Shown piece after piece: positions 41,890-53,300 of a stretch of DNA of 64,000 nt. The first letter of the stretch is position 1. Each line of letters begins with the position of its first letter. Both the position numbers and the translations under genes were made by a program. Origin of the DNA: Lamellibrachia columna (taxonomy: Eukaryota > Annelida > Polychaeta > Sabellida > Siboglinidae). The notes beneath the pieces are model-generated. The model was not told where the DNA came from. It worked only from the letters and a program-made list of their open reading frames with translations, and made no database searches. The stretch spans positions 40,627,544 to 40,691,543 of the forward strand of contig OY759263.1 of NCBI GenBank assembly GCA_963662155.1. The letters are read 5' to 3'.

Positions 41890-43015
41890 GAAGTGTGAGA
41901 CGTTTCGAGTTATTGTGTACGTTCCTCTTTTCGCTGTCACCATGCTGCCTTTACGTCGAATGACTTGCAGTGGTTTCGGGACGAACGGTGTCGATAGGTT
42001 GTTTTTGCGATGTTGTCGAACGAGAACAGTATCACCAACTTGCAGTTGAGATCGCTTTGCATTACGCCTTTTGTCGCAGTAGGCTTTCAGTTTTTGCTTT
42101 GTTCTTCATATCTTCATGTTTTAGTTTGTCTTGTGATTCATGGGTGTGAATATGTTGTGACAGTTTCGGTAGTGTGACACGCAGTTTTATTTTGTTCAGT
42201 GCTTCGGCTGGATATATACTGGTAGTGGAGTATGGTGTAATGCGGTATTGGCGGAGGAAGTTTATAGAGTTCCTGTTTCCAACTTCGTTGTTCGATGTGT
42301 GCCGCCCTGATGGCTTTCGTCAATGGAGCCATGAAGCGCTCTGTTCACCATTAGCCTGTGGCCAAACTGGAGTTATCTTTCTGTGGTGGAATCCAAGATG
42401 ATGAGAGAATTTCTCGAATTATGTACCATTGAAAGGAGGACCGTTGTAAGATTTGGCCAATTCCGGAATTTCTTGTCGTGCGAAGATGCTATCCAACTTT
42501 GGAATGACGGCTGTTGCAAGCAGTAAACGTGACTAGTCGTCCATAGCAACGAGGAGGTATTCGCCAGTACGAATTGGGCCTAAGAAGTCAAGCGAGACAA
42601 TCTTCCACGGCGCGGAAGGAAGTGGTGTTGCGATCGTTGGTTCAGGGTTGATTTGACCGCTAGTAGCTGCTTGGCACGCTAGACAGCTCTTGCTGTCAAT
42701 CCCTAGAAACCACACTTTTTTACGCAGTAATTTCTTCGTTTTCACAATTCCTTGATGGCCTACGTGGGCGAGTTCTACAGCTCTAGCTAGTAGTGCAGTT
42801 GGCAGAACGACACGTGTTCCTCTTAGCACAGTGCCATTGCAGGTGGTCAGTTCGTTTTGAACATTTCTGAAGTTGCTTGTAACACGTGCATCGTTCCAGC
42901 GACCAGTCTTGACAGCTCTGGTGACTGCCTGAAGAACGGTGTCAGTGCTAGTGTGCTGTCTGATCTGATCAAGTGTCATTGCCTTTGGGACTGCGGAGTT
43001 ACATACATAATTCAC
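41890..43015 (-). pseudogene. Gypsy integrase, inactivated
   Basis: The zinc-binding part is seen as AHVGHQGIVKTKKLLRKKVW followed by SCLACQAA, with a few residues between apparently deleted. The core gives SLDFLGP and VAMDD then a stop. The second catalytic site reads KSYNGPPFNG where SDNGPPF is usual, so the Asp is replaced by Tyr (about 42450). ANGEQS follows. A C-terminal QVGDTVLVRQ and KGSMVTAKRG segment lies near 42050-41930. Stops interrupt the core repeatedly. Confidence 0.8.
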
Positions 43016-43039
43016 ATAGCCTTCGATTGGATGACTTGA

Positions 43040-44760
43040 TTATGTTGAACAAGGGTGACGACTAGTGTAGTCTGTCGGATTCTTGTCGTCTTTTGCAGGT
43101 CGATATCGCAGTTCGAATTGGTAGGGCATGAGACGCAATCGCCATCTTTCAATTCCTGCGGAGGCTGGATGTTGGCTGTTGAAGATGCCAAGCAGAGGCG
43201 TGTGATCTGTGTAAATGATACAGCTTGCTCCGTACAAATAGAGATGGAAATGCTCTACGCTCCAGACAACTGCGAGCATTTCGCGTTCCGTTTGCGAGTA
43301 TCTGCTTTCAACGTCAGTGAGAGCGCGGCTTGCGTGGCTTATCACTTTCAACGTCAGCGAGAGCGCGGCTTGCGTGGCTTATCACTTTCAACGTCAGTGA
43401 GAGCGCGGCTTGCGTGGCTTATCACTTTCAACGTCAGCGAGAGCGCGGCTTGCGTGGCTTATCACTTTCAACGTCAGCGAGAGCGCGGCTTGCGTGGCTT
43501 ATCACTTTCAACGTCAGTGAGAGCGCGGCTTGCGTGGCTTATCACTTTCAACGTCAGCGAGAGCGCGGCTTGCGTGGCTTATCACTTTCAACGTCAGCGA
43601 GAGCGCGGCTTGCGTGGCTTATCACTTTCAACGTCAGTGAGAGCGCGGCTTGCGTGGCTTATCACTTTCAACGTCAGTGAGAGCGCGGCTTGCGTGGCTT
43701 ATCACTTTCAACGTCAGCGAGAGCGCGGCTTGCGTGGCTTATCACTTTCAACGTCAGTGAGAGCGCGGCTTGCGTGGCTTATCACTTTCAACGTCAGCGA
43801 GAGCGCGGCTTGCGTGGCTTATCACTTTCAACGTCAGTGAGAGCGCGGCTTGCGTGGCTTATCACTTTCAACGTCAGCGAGAGCGCGGCTTGCGTGGCTT
43901 ATCACTTTCAACGTCAGCGAGAGCGCGGCTTGCGTGGCTTATCACTTTCAACGTCAGTGAGAGCGCGGCTTGCGTGGCTTATCACTTTCAACGTCAGTGA
44001 GAGCGCGGCTTGCGTGGCTTATCACTTTCAACGTCAGCGAGAGCGCGGCTTGCGTGGCTTATCACTTTCAACGTCAGTGAGAGCGCGGCTTGCGTGGCTT
44101 ATCACTTTCAACGTCAGCGAGAGCGCGGCTTGCGTGGCTTATCACTTTCAACGTCAGCGAGAGCGCGGCTTGCGTGGCTTATCACTTTCAACGTCAGCGA
44201 GAGCGCGGCTTGCGTGGCTTATCACTTTCAACGTCAGTGAGAGCGCGGCTTGCGTGGCTTATCACTTTCAACGTCAGCGAGAGCGCGGCTTGCGTGGCTT
44301 ATCACTTTCAACGTCAGCGAGAGCGCGGCTTGCGTGGCTTATCACTTTCAACGTCAGCGAGAGCGCGGCTTGCGTGGCTTATCACTTTCAACGTCAGTGA
44401 GAGCGCGGCTTGCGTGGCTTATCACTTTCAACGTCAGCGAGAGCGCGGCTTGCGTGGCTTATCACTTTCAACGTCAGCGAGAGCGCGGCTTGCGTGGCTT
44501 ATCACTTTCAACGTCAGCGAGAGCGCGGCTTGCGTGGCTTATCACTTTCAACGTCAGTGAGAGCGCGGCTTGCGTGGCTTATCACTTTCAACGTCAGTGA
44601 GAGCGCGGCTTGCGTGGCTTATCACTTTCCCACCTTGTGCGAGGATGGCTCCAAGACCAAGGGGGCTGGCATCAGCAAACACTTCCGAGAGCGTGTTTGG
44701 GTCGAAGTATGTCATCGTGCTGGTGTTCATCAAAGCATTTGTTAAGGCTTGAATGGATTG
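43040..44760 (-). pseudogene. Gypsy RNase H, split by a tandem array
   Basis: On minus, the upstream half ends ...SEVFADASPLGLGAILAQGG-KVISHASRALTDVES and the downstream half resumes KVISHASRALTDVESRYSQ and on to VWSVEHFHLYLYG and TDHTPLLGIF. The phrase shared by both halves is exactly what the 40-bp repeat encodes. The array therefore grew by tandem duplication of this 40-bp coding segment, and its length (not a multiple of three) destroys the frame. Confidence 0.85.
43311..44630. repeat. 40-bp minisatellite, 33 units, C/T dimorphic
   Basis: The unit is GAGCGCGGCTTGCGTGGCTT, ATCACTTTCAACGTCAG(C/T)GA. Apart from that single C/T position the units appear identical. From left to right the site reads T C T C C T C C T T C T C T C C T T C T C C C T C C C T C C C T T. 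The array lies within the RNase H sequence of the Gypsy element. Confidence 0.95.
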
Positions 44761-45188
44761 TTCGTGATGCTGCCTTGGTTCATCTTGCCTGGTTAGTTCA
44801 CGTAGAGGAGCAACGATGGTAGCAAAATTAGCTATGAACCTGGATATATACTGAGCTATGCCAAGAAGTGATCGAACTTCTGAAACATTGGTTGGTGGAG
44901 GTGCGTTCTTTATCAATTCGATCTTCTTTGGATCTGCTCGGATTGTGCACCGAAAACGTGACCATAGAATGTAACGGTGTTCTGTGAGAACTTGCATTTC
45001 TCTTTGTTCAAACGTGCGTTCTTCTCTCGTAGACGATTCAAAACGGCTTTCAAGTTTGCATCGTGTTCTGCGATCGTCTTGCCGTAGACGATGATATCAT
45101 CCGAGATGTTGCGGTATCCGTTTAGGCAATGTAGTAGCTCTGCGACTGTGTTTTGGAAGATTTCTGAGGCAGCAGTTATGCCAAACAT
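44640..45188 (-). pseudogene. Gypsy reverse transcriptase, C-terminal part
   Basis: Frames give MFGITAASEIFQNTVAELLH, GYRNISDDIIVYGKT (the catalytic DD intact), LNKEKCKF and, after a frameshift near 44950, PPPTNVSEVRSLLGIAQYI. This order is typical of Ty3/Gypsy RT into the connection domain. The N-terminal RT motifs are missing. Confidence 0.85.
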
Positions 45189-45229
45189 CAGTCGTTTGTA
45201 TCTGTATAGTGCTACATGTGTGCTACACG

Positions 45230-45825
45230 TTGTTTAGCAGTCTTTGTATGTGCTTCGACTTTAGCAGCTTGTTTTTCGCTCACTTTGAGGGCTCGAGCAG
45301 CTGCTATTAACTGATCAAGGTTAAGAACTTCCGTAAGTGCACGGCGGCTGAGAGATTGAGAATGACACGCAAATATTACCTGATATGCAATCTCTTTGTC
45401 TGTGTTCGCAAAATCTCATGATTTTGCCAGTTGACGTAGCAGTCATTTATTTCTGTTTCTCCCTGTGTAGCCTGACGAAAATTGTATATTTCGTAAGTAG
45501 TGCTTGTCTTCGGACAAAAGTATACCTTTAGCGTTTTTGAGGCTGTTAGTTAGACGTTGACGTCGTCTGTGGCTTCTTGTACAGTCAGTGTGTCGAATAT
45601 CTCGTCTATTTCGTGTCCAGCGTAGTGGAGTAATAATGCACGCATGCGCATTGGGTCTGAAATATTCATGGATGTCATTAAGAGGTCAAATCGGGATAAC
45701 CATTTTTTCCAACGTGGTCCGACATTTCCATATGTTCGTAAATCGAACTGTGGGAATGATGGTAGAGCCATAATGCTTGCGTCAGCGGGATTGTCATGGA
45801 CTGTCGAAGACACAGTCGTGGTCAT
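45230..45825 (-). pseudogene. Gypsy Gag remnant
   Basis: Begins MTTTVSSTVHDNPADASIMA, then FPQFDLRTYGNVGPRWKKWL and RMRALLLHYAGHEIDEIFDT, the capsid-like Gag pattern (WKKWLxxF, LLLHYAG) of Gypsy elements. After a stop near 45550 the sense continues (LKNAKGILLSEDKHYLRNIQF, ALTEVLNLDQLIAAARALK) to about 45230. Confidence 0.75.
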
Positions 45826-45946
45826 GTCGCCATTGTCTTTCGGTCATCGACACCTTACGAATCCGTTGCGCATTCACTGCCAAAATTCATTGTAAATGTT
45901 CATGAGGTGTTTTCTCAGCACGGAGAACACTTACTTCGTCGCCAGA

Positions 45947-46067
45947 TGTTGTGTCTCGTTATCTCAAATGATTGTATTTTATCGCAATATATTAAAATAG
46001 ACATGAATGCGAACATCTGCTGCTTTAGTGGGCATCCCGCCATTACCTGTGCCCGCGCCTCCTTACA
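45947..46067 (-). repeat. Gypsy 5' LTR
   Basis: 121 bp, plus strand TGTTGTGTCTC...CTCCTTACA, so on the element strand it starts TG and ends CA as LTRs do. Similar to 41342-41462. No matching target-site duplication could be recognised. Confidence 0.82.
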
Positions 46068-47170
46068 TCCGGGTCTTAGAAGGGTCGTCTCAAAACGGTT
46101 ATAATACAGTTGGACACAGCAAGTTGCAATCGGGTTCATAAAAAGGGAAGCTGGTCTTAGGAAACCAGAAATTCTGAAGACATTCCACAATGTCAAACTA
46201 TCGCAGAAATAATAAGAGGGATCCAAGTAACATGCTCTTGGTCAAGTTGAAGGGACGGGATAAAATAAATGAACATGTTCTATATAACGTACTCTTGATC
46301 AAGTTGAAGGGACGGAGCAAAATAAATAAACATGTAATTTTAACAATGTTTGAAAACCAAAGATCGACTTCTTTTAACAGCGGGAAAAATGGCAATGTGC
46401 TGCCATATGTCGTGATGTCGCGCAGTCTATCCAATTTAGATTAATTTCCAGCAATGATTCTGGTTCCGTTTGTAATTAAAATATATTTTGTTGTAGGTCT
46501 CTAAGAATCGAAGTATCACGTACTTGTAATCCTGTTAGCTTAAAATGTAAATAAAAATGCGATAAATTATACAATTATGTATTTTTTTATTAAATACAAG
46601 TTCATGTACAATCAACATTATGTAAGCATAGTCTAAGAAACATTTTATACAACATTTGTGGTGCATGTTTTGCCCACATTTATCACATTGTGTAGACCAG
46701 CTACTGGCCCCATGTCGAGAAATATATTGTCCGTGTAGCCAATTAATTAACCGCTAGATTACCATATATACATAAACTAATATAATGGGTGATCTCAACA
46801 TCTCGATGTTCGACACTACATGACACAGGTTTCATGGGGCGGGTAGCAAAGCAATTTAGCACTATGACGACTGAAGTGACACCTGGCGAGTACGAAGTCG
46901 CACACATTTCAATGTAATTAAAAATGTCATCATAAGCGGGGTCTGATGTTAAATGACCTCAGTTTGGCGTAGTAGTAGCATCCATGTTTTGATGCCATTC
47001 CTAATGATGTCGCCGTTATATTACTTTGAAAGTGGAGATCACACACTGGGTGCGACTGTCTGTAAGTTGGCACATATAGCGTATAGTGTACCGTGTGCCC
47101 AGTATTATAATAATTATGTACAACACCCAAGTCAGCATTCACCTACACATATAGGCATGCACGCATGAGT
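46068..47170. other. 3' flank of gene B
   Basis: Contains AACATG(C/T)TCTTGGTCAAGTTGAAGG-type short direct repeats at about 46230-46320 and otherwise nothing recognised. A TTTATT (AATAAA on minus) near 46586 could serve gene B as a poly(A) signal, but it is distant. Confidence 0.4.
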
Positions 47171-47391
47171 CTAGCCGTCATCAATAGTGTCGTATATCGT
47201 GGCGTCAGTGTCGTCATACGAGTTGTCAGAGTGTATGCGTGTGTACACGTGCGAGTCGGTAGTGTTTCGGTTGGATGCGTTCTCGTATCCGTCGTCGTTG
47301 TCATCCAGGCCCGTCGTCTTGCGAAACAGATACTCGTACGACGCCTCATTTGTGTCACTCTCCCTTTTAGACTTGTCCAAAATGTAAATTT
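47171..47391 (-). CDS. gene B exon 6: tyrosine-rich tail and stop
   Basis: The acceptor is TTTTTGTTTGCCAG; the exon enters at phase 1, as gene A exon 6 does, and both begin with Glu-Ile. After that the two differ fully. It encodes EIYILDKSKRESD through ASYEYLF, GYENASN, HVYTRI, SYDDTD and IYDTIDDG, then TAG. The short EI(L/Y)I start shared with gene A is the only trace of common origin. Confidence 0.75.
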
Positions 47392-50300
47392 CTGGCAAAC
47401 AAAAACGCCACTGCTAATCCCAAAGCATGCTTTTTATATATAAATTGATATAACAATGGTAGGTTCCGAAATGCATTTGCTTTGTAAGTGACAATAATGT
47501 TTTTATAAGAAACTGGATAAAAAAATATTGTTGGAAGCAGAAATCTGGTATCATTATTTGGTTATCACAATATGTGTGAACGTGCGTGCGTGCGTGCGTG
47601 CGTGCTTGCGCGTGTGTGTGCACGAGTGTGTGTGTGTGTGGGGGGGATTGGCGGGTTGGTATGCGAGCGCGTGCGTGTGTGCGTGTGTATTCGTGTTTTA
47701 ATTGAACCATTTAAATTCAAGCCGTACCTGGGGATCCCTGAACGAGGTCAAAATTGACGTGACGCACGGAACGCGAGAACATATTGCAATAGTCCGTCCA
47801 CTCGTCGGGTGTGACGCCACGAATACCCTGGGCCACTGTGAACTCGGTCCCAATGAATGACGGGATAGTTAGCACTTGCGATTGGTCAATCCAACCTGAC
47901 GAACGAAATAATTACTTTATCATTATACAGTGAATCTTAATATCATAAAAAAATATACTGCAGTAAATAATATCTGCAAGTATGATTCATTTTTAATCTG
48001 CTACTACTAACAACACTGCATATAGTAGACAAACTACACGAATGTGTCGAAAATATATAATTATAGCATAGGCATATAAGCCAATTAGGTGAATCTTTTC
48101 GAAAGATCCAATGCGGAAACAGAAGTAAATACAGTATTGTCTTCTTGAGGCTTGGACGTGACTGTGAACGATATACATATATTTTCTAAAAGACCCAACG
48201 AGGAAATGGAAATAAAAATGATATAGCCCCTCGTGCTTGAAGAGACAGCATCTTGGAGTACCACAAGGGTCCATCCTAGGACCACTATTATTTACTATAT
48301 ATATAAATGATTTCTCACAAGCCAGCCAAATGTTTAACTTTATAATATATGCTGATGATACCACTTTATTTAGCACTATTGAAACTTTCAGAGATAGTGT
48401 CCAAAATAAAAGTACAGAATCAGTAATAAATGAAGAACTCCTCAAAATAGTTGAGTGGCTTAATATAAATAAGTTATCACTAAATAAAAGTAAATCTAAA
48501 TATATGACCTTCCAAATGCCAAACAAAACTACACTGACATTATCTCTCAAAATAAATAATATAGATATTGAGAAAGTGGAAGAATTTAACTACCTAGGCT
48601 TAACTATAGATACTAACTTAAATTGGAAAAAACACAGAGAAATAATCTCAAATAAGTGTTCCAAAACTATAGGAATACTAAACAGATTAAAACATATATT
48701 ACCTTTAGAAATAAAAATTATGTTATACAATGCATTGATATTACCTCATATTAATTACTGTATTACGACATGGGGATATCAAAGAAACAGATTAGTGAAA
48801 ATACAAAAGAAAGCAGTACGAATTATAACATTAAGCAAATACAATTCACACACAGAACCACTTTTTAAAAAACTCAACACACTAAAAGTAGAAGACTTAC
48901 TAAAACTACAAGAACTTAAATTTTATTACAAATATAGACATCAAAATCTACCTGTCTACTTTTTAAACTGGCAAATAACCCCAAATACATACATTCACAA
49001 CTACAATACTAGGAGAACAACTGAACTACATACTTACAGAACTAAACATGAATTTGCCCAAAAAATTCTTAAATACAACTTGCCACATGTTATAAACAAT
49101 ATCCCTGATTTAGTTATAGACAAGATAGTGACTCATAGTTTGAAAGGCTTTTCAAGTTATGCAAAAAATTACATGCTACAAAAATATAATGACACATGCT
49201 CTTTCCTTAATTGCTACATATGCCAACTAAATTAAATAAATTATGAATGAGCATAACACAGTTCATGCAATAAAAATTAAACTTTTCAATTTGTATACTT
49301 GCACACAGGCTTATACGCGTACAGGCGAAAACAACACATAAAACACACCAGTACAACACATCATCACACACTTAAATGGATTATATATAAGACACAGACA
49401 AAAAACCAAACATGCTCTCTACTTTTTTAATGTAGAAATATATGTATAGGGAATATATGTTTATTGTTATTTTTTATTTTGGGTGGCTCCTACGATAGCG
49501 ACCAGTGTTGGTCTTAGTAGGGGTCTCCAGTCCCACTGCAAATATGTTTTTTTTTGGTTGTTGTTGCATAATGTATTACTTTTATTGATGATTTATTAGT
49601 TGCTATTATATATTGTACAGTTCTATATGTGCATGTATCATATGTATTTATATAATTTATATTGCCACTCAATATAATTTATCTATGTTTTTTGCTGTTG
49701 GGACAAATAAAATTTATCCTTATCCTTATCCTTATCCTTACCTTTGTTGATAGCAGAGGCGCGCAAGAAGACGCCATTTGTCACATTGCGCAGAAGCAGC
49801 GTCTGTCCTGTGAGAACATGTTTGGTTACTTTATCATCATCGTCTGACTTTGTCCCGAGAACTTCCACCTTGACCGGCAGACTGACCGTAGCTTCCGCCA
49901 GAGTCAGCGAATCTACAGGTTATAACCAGGGAGTCAAACCACAAGTATATATTTCCTCTAGCTTAGAAAATAGCGCAGAAAAGCAATTTCATGGGTTTTA
50001 TTCGTAACCATAGCCAACTTGCAAGTTTAGTACATTTGAAATTATGACCCTTTGGCAGTAAGATGGTGCAATATGAGAAAGGGGCAAAGATGCGTTGATA
50101 TTTTGTTGCCGCCAGGTGACTTTGTCATTTCGTGCAGCGAGGCATTTCTGAACTATTGGTCTGCACCAGTTTAGTGATCCCCGACCTTACCTTACGGTTC
50201 CCTATTGCCATTCTCTGCTTTCTTCTACACCAGTTTAGTGATCTCCGACCTTACCTTACGGTTCCCTATTGCCATTCTCTGCTTTCTTCTGCACCAGTTT

Positions 50301-53300
50301 AGTGATCTCCGACCTTACCTTACGGTTCCCTATTGCCATTCTCTGCTTTCTTCTGCATCAGTTTAGTGATCTCCGACCTTACCTTACGGTTTCCTATTGC
50401 CATTCTCTGATTTCTTCTGCACCAGTTTAGTGATCTCCGACCTTACCTTACAGTTCCCCATTGCCATTATCTGCTTTCTTCTGCACCAGTTTAGTGATCT
50501 CCGACCTTACCTTACGGTTCCCTATTGCCATTCTCTGCTTTCTTCTGCACAAGTTTAGTGATCTCCGACCTTACCTTACGGTTCCCTATTGCCATTATCT
50601 GCTTTCTTCTGCATCAGTTTAGTGATCCCCGACCTTACCTTACGGTTCCCTATTGCCATTATCTGCTTTCTTCTGCACCAGTTAATGATCTCCGACCTTA
50701 CCTTACGGTTCCATATTGCCATTCTCTGCTTTCTTCTGCATCAGTTTAGTGATCCCCGACCTTACCTTACGGTTCCCTATTGCCATTCTCTGCTTTCTTC
50801 TGCACCAGTTTAATGATCTCCGACCTTACCTTACGGTTCCCCATTGCCATTCTCTACTTTCTTCTGCACCAGTTTAGTGATATCCGACCTTATCTTACGG
50901 TTCCCCATTGCCATTCTCTGCTATCTTCTGCACCAGTTTAGTGATCTCCGACCTTACCTTACGGTTCCTCATTGGCATTCTCTGCTTGCTTTCTTCTGCA
51001 CCAGTTTAGTGATCCCCGACCTTACCTTACGGTTCCCCATTGCCATTCTCTGCTATCTTCTGCACTAGTTTAGTGATCCCCGACCTTACCTTACGGTTCC
51101 CCATTGCCATTCTCTGCTATCTTCTGCACCAGTTTAGTGATCCCCGACCTTACCTTACGGTTCCCCATTGCCATTCTCTGCTATCTTCTGCACCAGTTTA
51201 GTGATCTCCGACCTTACCTTACGGTTCCCCATTGCCATTCTCTGCTATCTTCTGCACCAGTTTAGTGATCTCCGACCTTATCTTACGGTTCCCCATTGCC
51301 ATTCTCTACTTTCTTCTGCACCAGTTTAGTGATATCCGACCTTACCTTACGGTTCTCCATTGCCATTCTCTACTTTCTTCTGCACCAGTTTAGTGATCTC
51401 CGACCTTACCTTACGGTTCCCCATTGCCATTCTCTACTTTCTTCTGCACCAGTTTAGTGATATCCGACCTTACCTTACGGTTCCCCATTGCCATTCTCTA
51501 CTTTCTTCTGCACCAGTTTAGTGATCTCCGACCTTACCTTACGGTTCCCCATTGCCATTCTCTACTTTCTTCTGCACCAGTTTAGTGATCTCCGACCTTA
51601 CCTTACGGTTCCCCATTGCCATTCTCTACTTTCTTCTGCACCAGTTTAGTGATATCCGACCTTATCTTACGGTTCCCCATTGCCATTCTCTGCTATCTTC
51701 TGCACCAGTTTAGTGATCTCCGACCTTATCTTACGGTTCCCAATTGGCATTCTCTGCTTGCTTTCTTCTGCACCAGTTTAGTGATCCCCGACCTTACCTT
51801 ACGGTTCCCCATTGCCATTCTCTGCTATCTTCTGCACCAGTTTAGTGATCCCCGACCTTACCTTACGGTTCCCCATTGGCATTCTCTGCTTGCTTTCTTC
51901 TGCACCAGTTTAGTGATCTCCGACCTTACCTTACGGTTCCCCATTGCCATTCTCTGCTATCTTCTGCACCAGTTTAGTGATCTCCGACCTTACCTTACGG
52001 TTCCCCATTGCCATTATCTGCTCTCTTCTGCACCAGTTTAGTGATCCCCGACCTTACCTTACGGTTCCCCATTGCCATTCTCTGCTATCTTCTGCACCAG
52101 TTTAGTGATCCCCGACCTTACCTTACGGTTCCCCATTGCCATTCTCTGCTATCTTCTGCACCAGTTTAGTGATCCCCGACCTTACCTTACGGTTCCCCAT
52201 TGCCATTCTCTGCTATCTTCTGCACCAGTTTAGTGATCTCCGACCTTACCTTACGGTTCCCCATTGCCATTATCTGCTATCTTCTGCACCAGTTTAGTGA
52301 TCCCCGACCTTACCTTACGGTTCCCCATTGCCATTCTCTGCTATCTTCTGCACCAGTTTAGTGATCTCCGACCTTACCTTACGGTTCCCCATTGCCATTA
52401 TCTGCTATCTTCTGCACCAGTTTAATGATCCCCGACCTTACCTTACGGTTCCCATTGCCATTCTCTGCTATCTTCTGCACCAGTTTAGTGATCTCCGACC
52501 TTACCTTACGGTTCCCCATTGCCATTATCTGCTATCTTCTGCACCAGTTTAGTGATCCCCGACCTTACCTTACGGTTCCCCATTGCCATTCTCTGCTATC
52601 TTCTGCACCAGTTTAGTGATCTCCGACCTTACCTTACGGTTCCCCATTGCCATTCTCTGCTATCTTCTGCACCAGTTTAGTGATCTCCGACCTTACCTTA
52701 CGGTTCCCCATTGCCATTATCTGCTATCTTCTGCACCAGTTTAGTGATCCCCGACCTTACCTTACGGTTCCCCATTGCCATTCTCTGCTATCTTCTGCAC
52801 CAGTTTAGTGATCTCCGACCTTACCTTACGGTTCCCCATTGCCATTATCTGCTATCTTCTGCACCAGTTTAGTGATCCCCGACCTTACCTTACGGTTCCC
52901 CATTGCCATTCTCTGCTATCTTCTGCACCAGTTTAGTGATCTCCGACCTTACCTTACGGTTCCCCATTGCCATTATCTGCTATCTTCTGCACCAGTTTAG
53001 TGATCTCCGACCTTACCTTACGGTTCCCCATTGCCATTCTCTGCTATCTTCTGCACCAGTTTAGTGATCTCCGACCTCACCTTACGGTTCCCCATTGCCA
53101 TTATCTGCTATCTTCTGCACCAGTTTAGTGATCCCCGACCTTACCTTACGGTTCCCCATTGCCATTCTCTGCTATCTTCTGCACCAGTTTAGTGATCTCC
53201 GACCTTACCTTACGGTTCCCCATTGCCATTATCTGCTATCTTCTGCACCAGTTTAGTGATCTCCGACCTTACCTTACGGTTCCCCATTGCCATTCTCTGC

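Larger units (their letters stand above)
41342..46067 (-). mobile_element. Ty3/Gypsy LTR retrotransposon, defective
   Basis: Two similar direct LTRs flank minus-strand gag-pol remains in the order gag (45825-45230), RT (45188-44640), RNase H (44740-43040), integrase (43015-41890). Reading frames are broken by stops and shifts. RNase H is split by a 1.3-kb array of a 40-bp unit. Protease and the start of RT were not found; the space between 45230 and 45188 is too short for them, so a deletion is likely. The ancestral element without the array would be about 3.4 kb. Confidence 0.88.

Noticed and set aside
43055..44752. Plus-strand repeat protein of 40-bp units
   Set aside because: The unit is derived from minus-strand RNase H coding text, and the period is not a multiple of three.
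41342..46067. Target-site duplication around the Gypsy element
   Set aside because: Bases beside the two LTRs (about CAGTTG on the left and TCCGG on the right) do not match, so none is claimed.
47993..48550. 185-codon minus frame
   Set aside because: It is antisense to the well-supported LINE RT frame starting at 48237.
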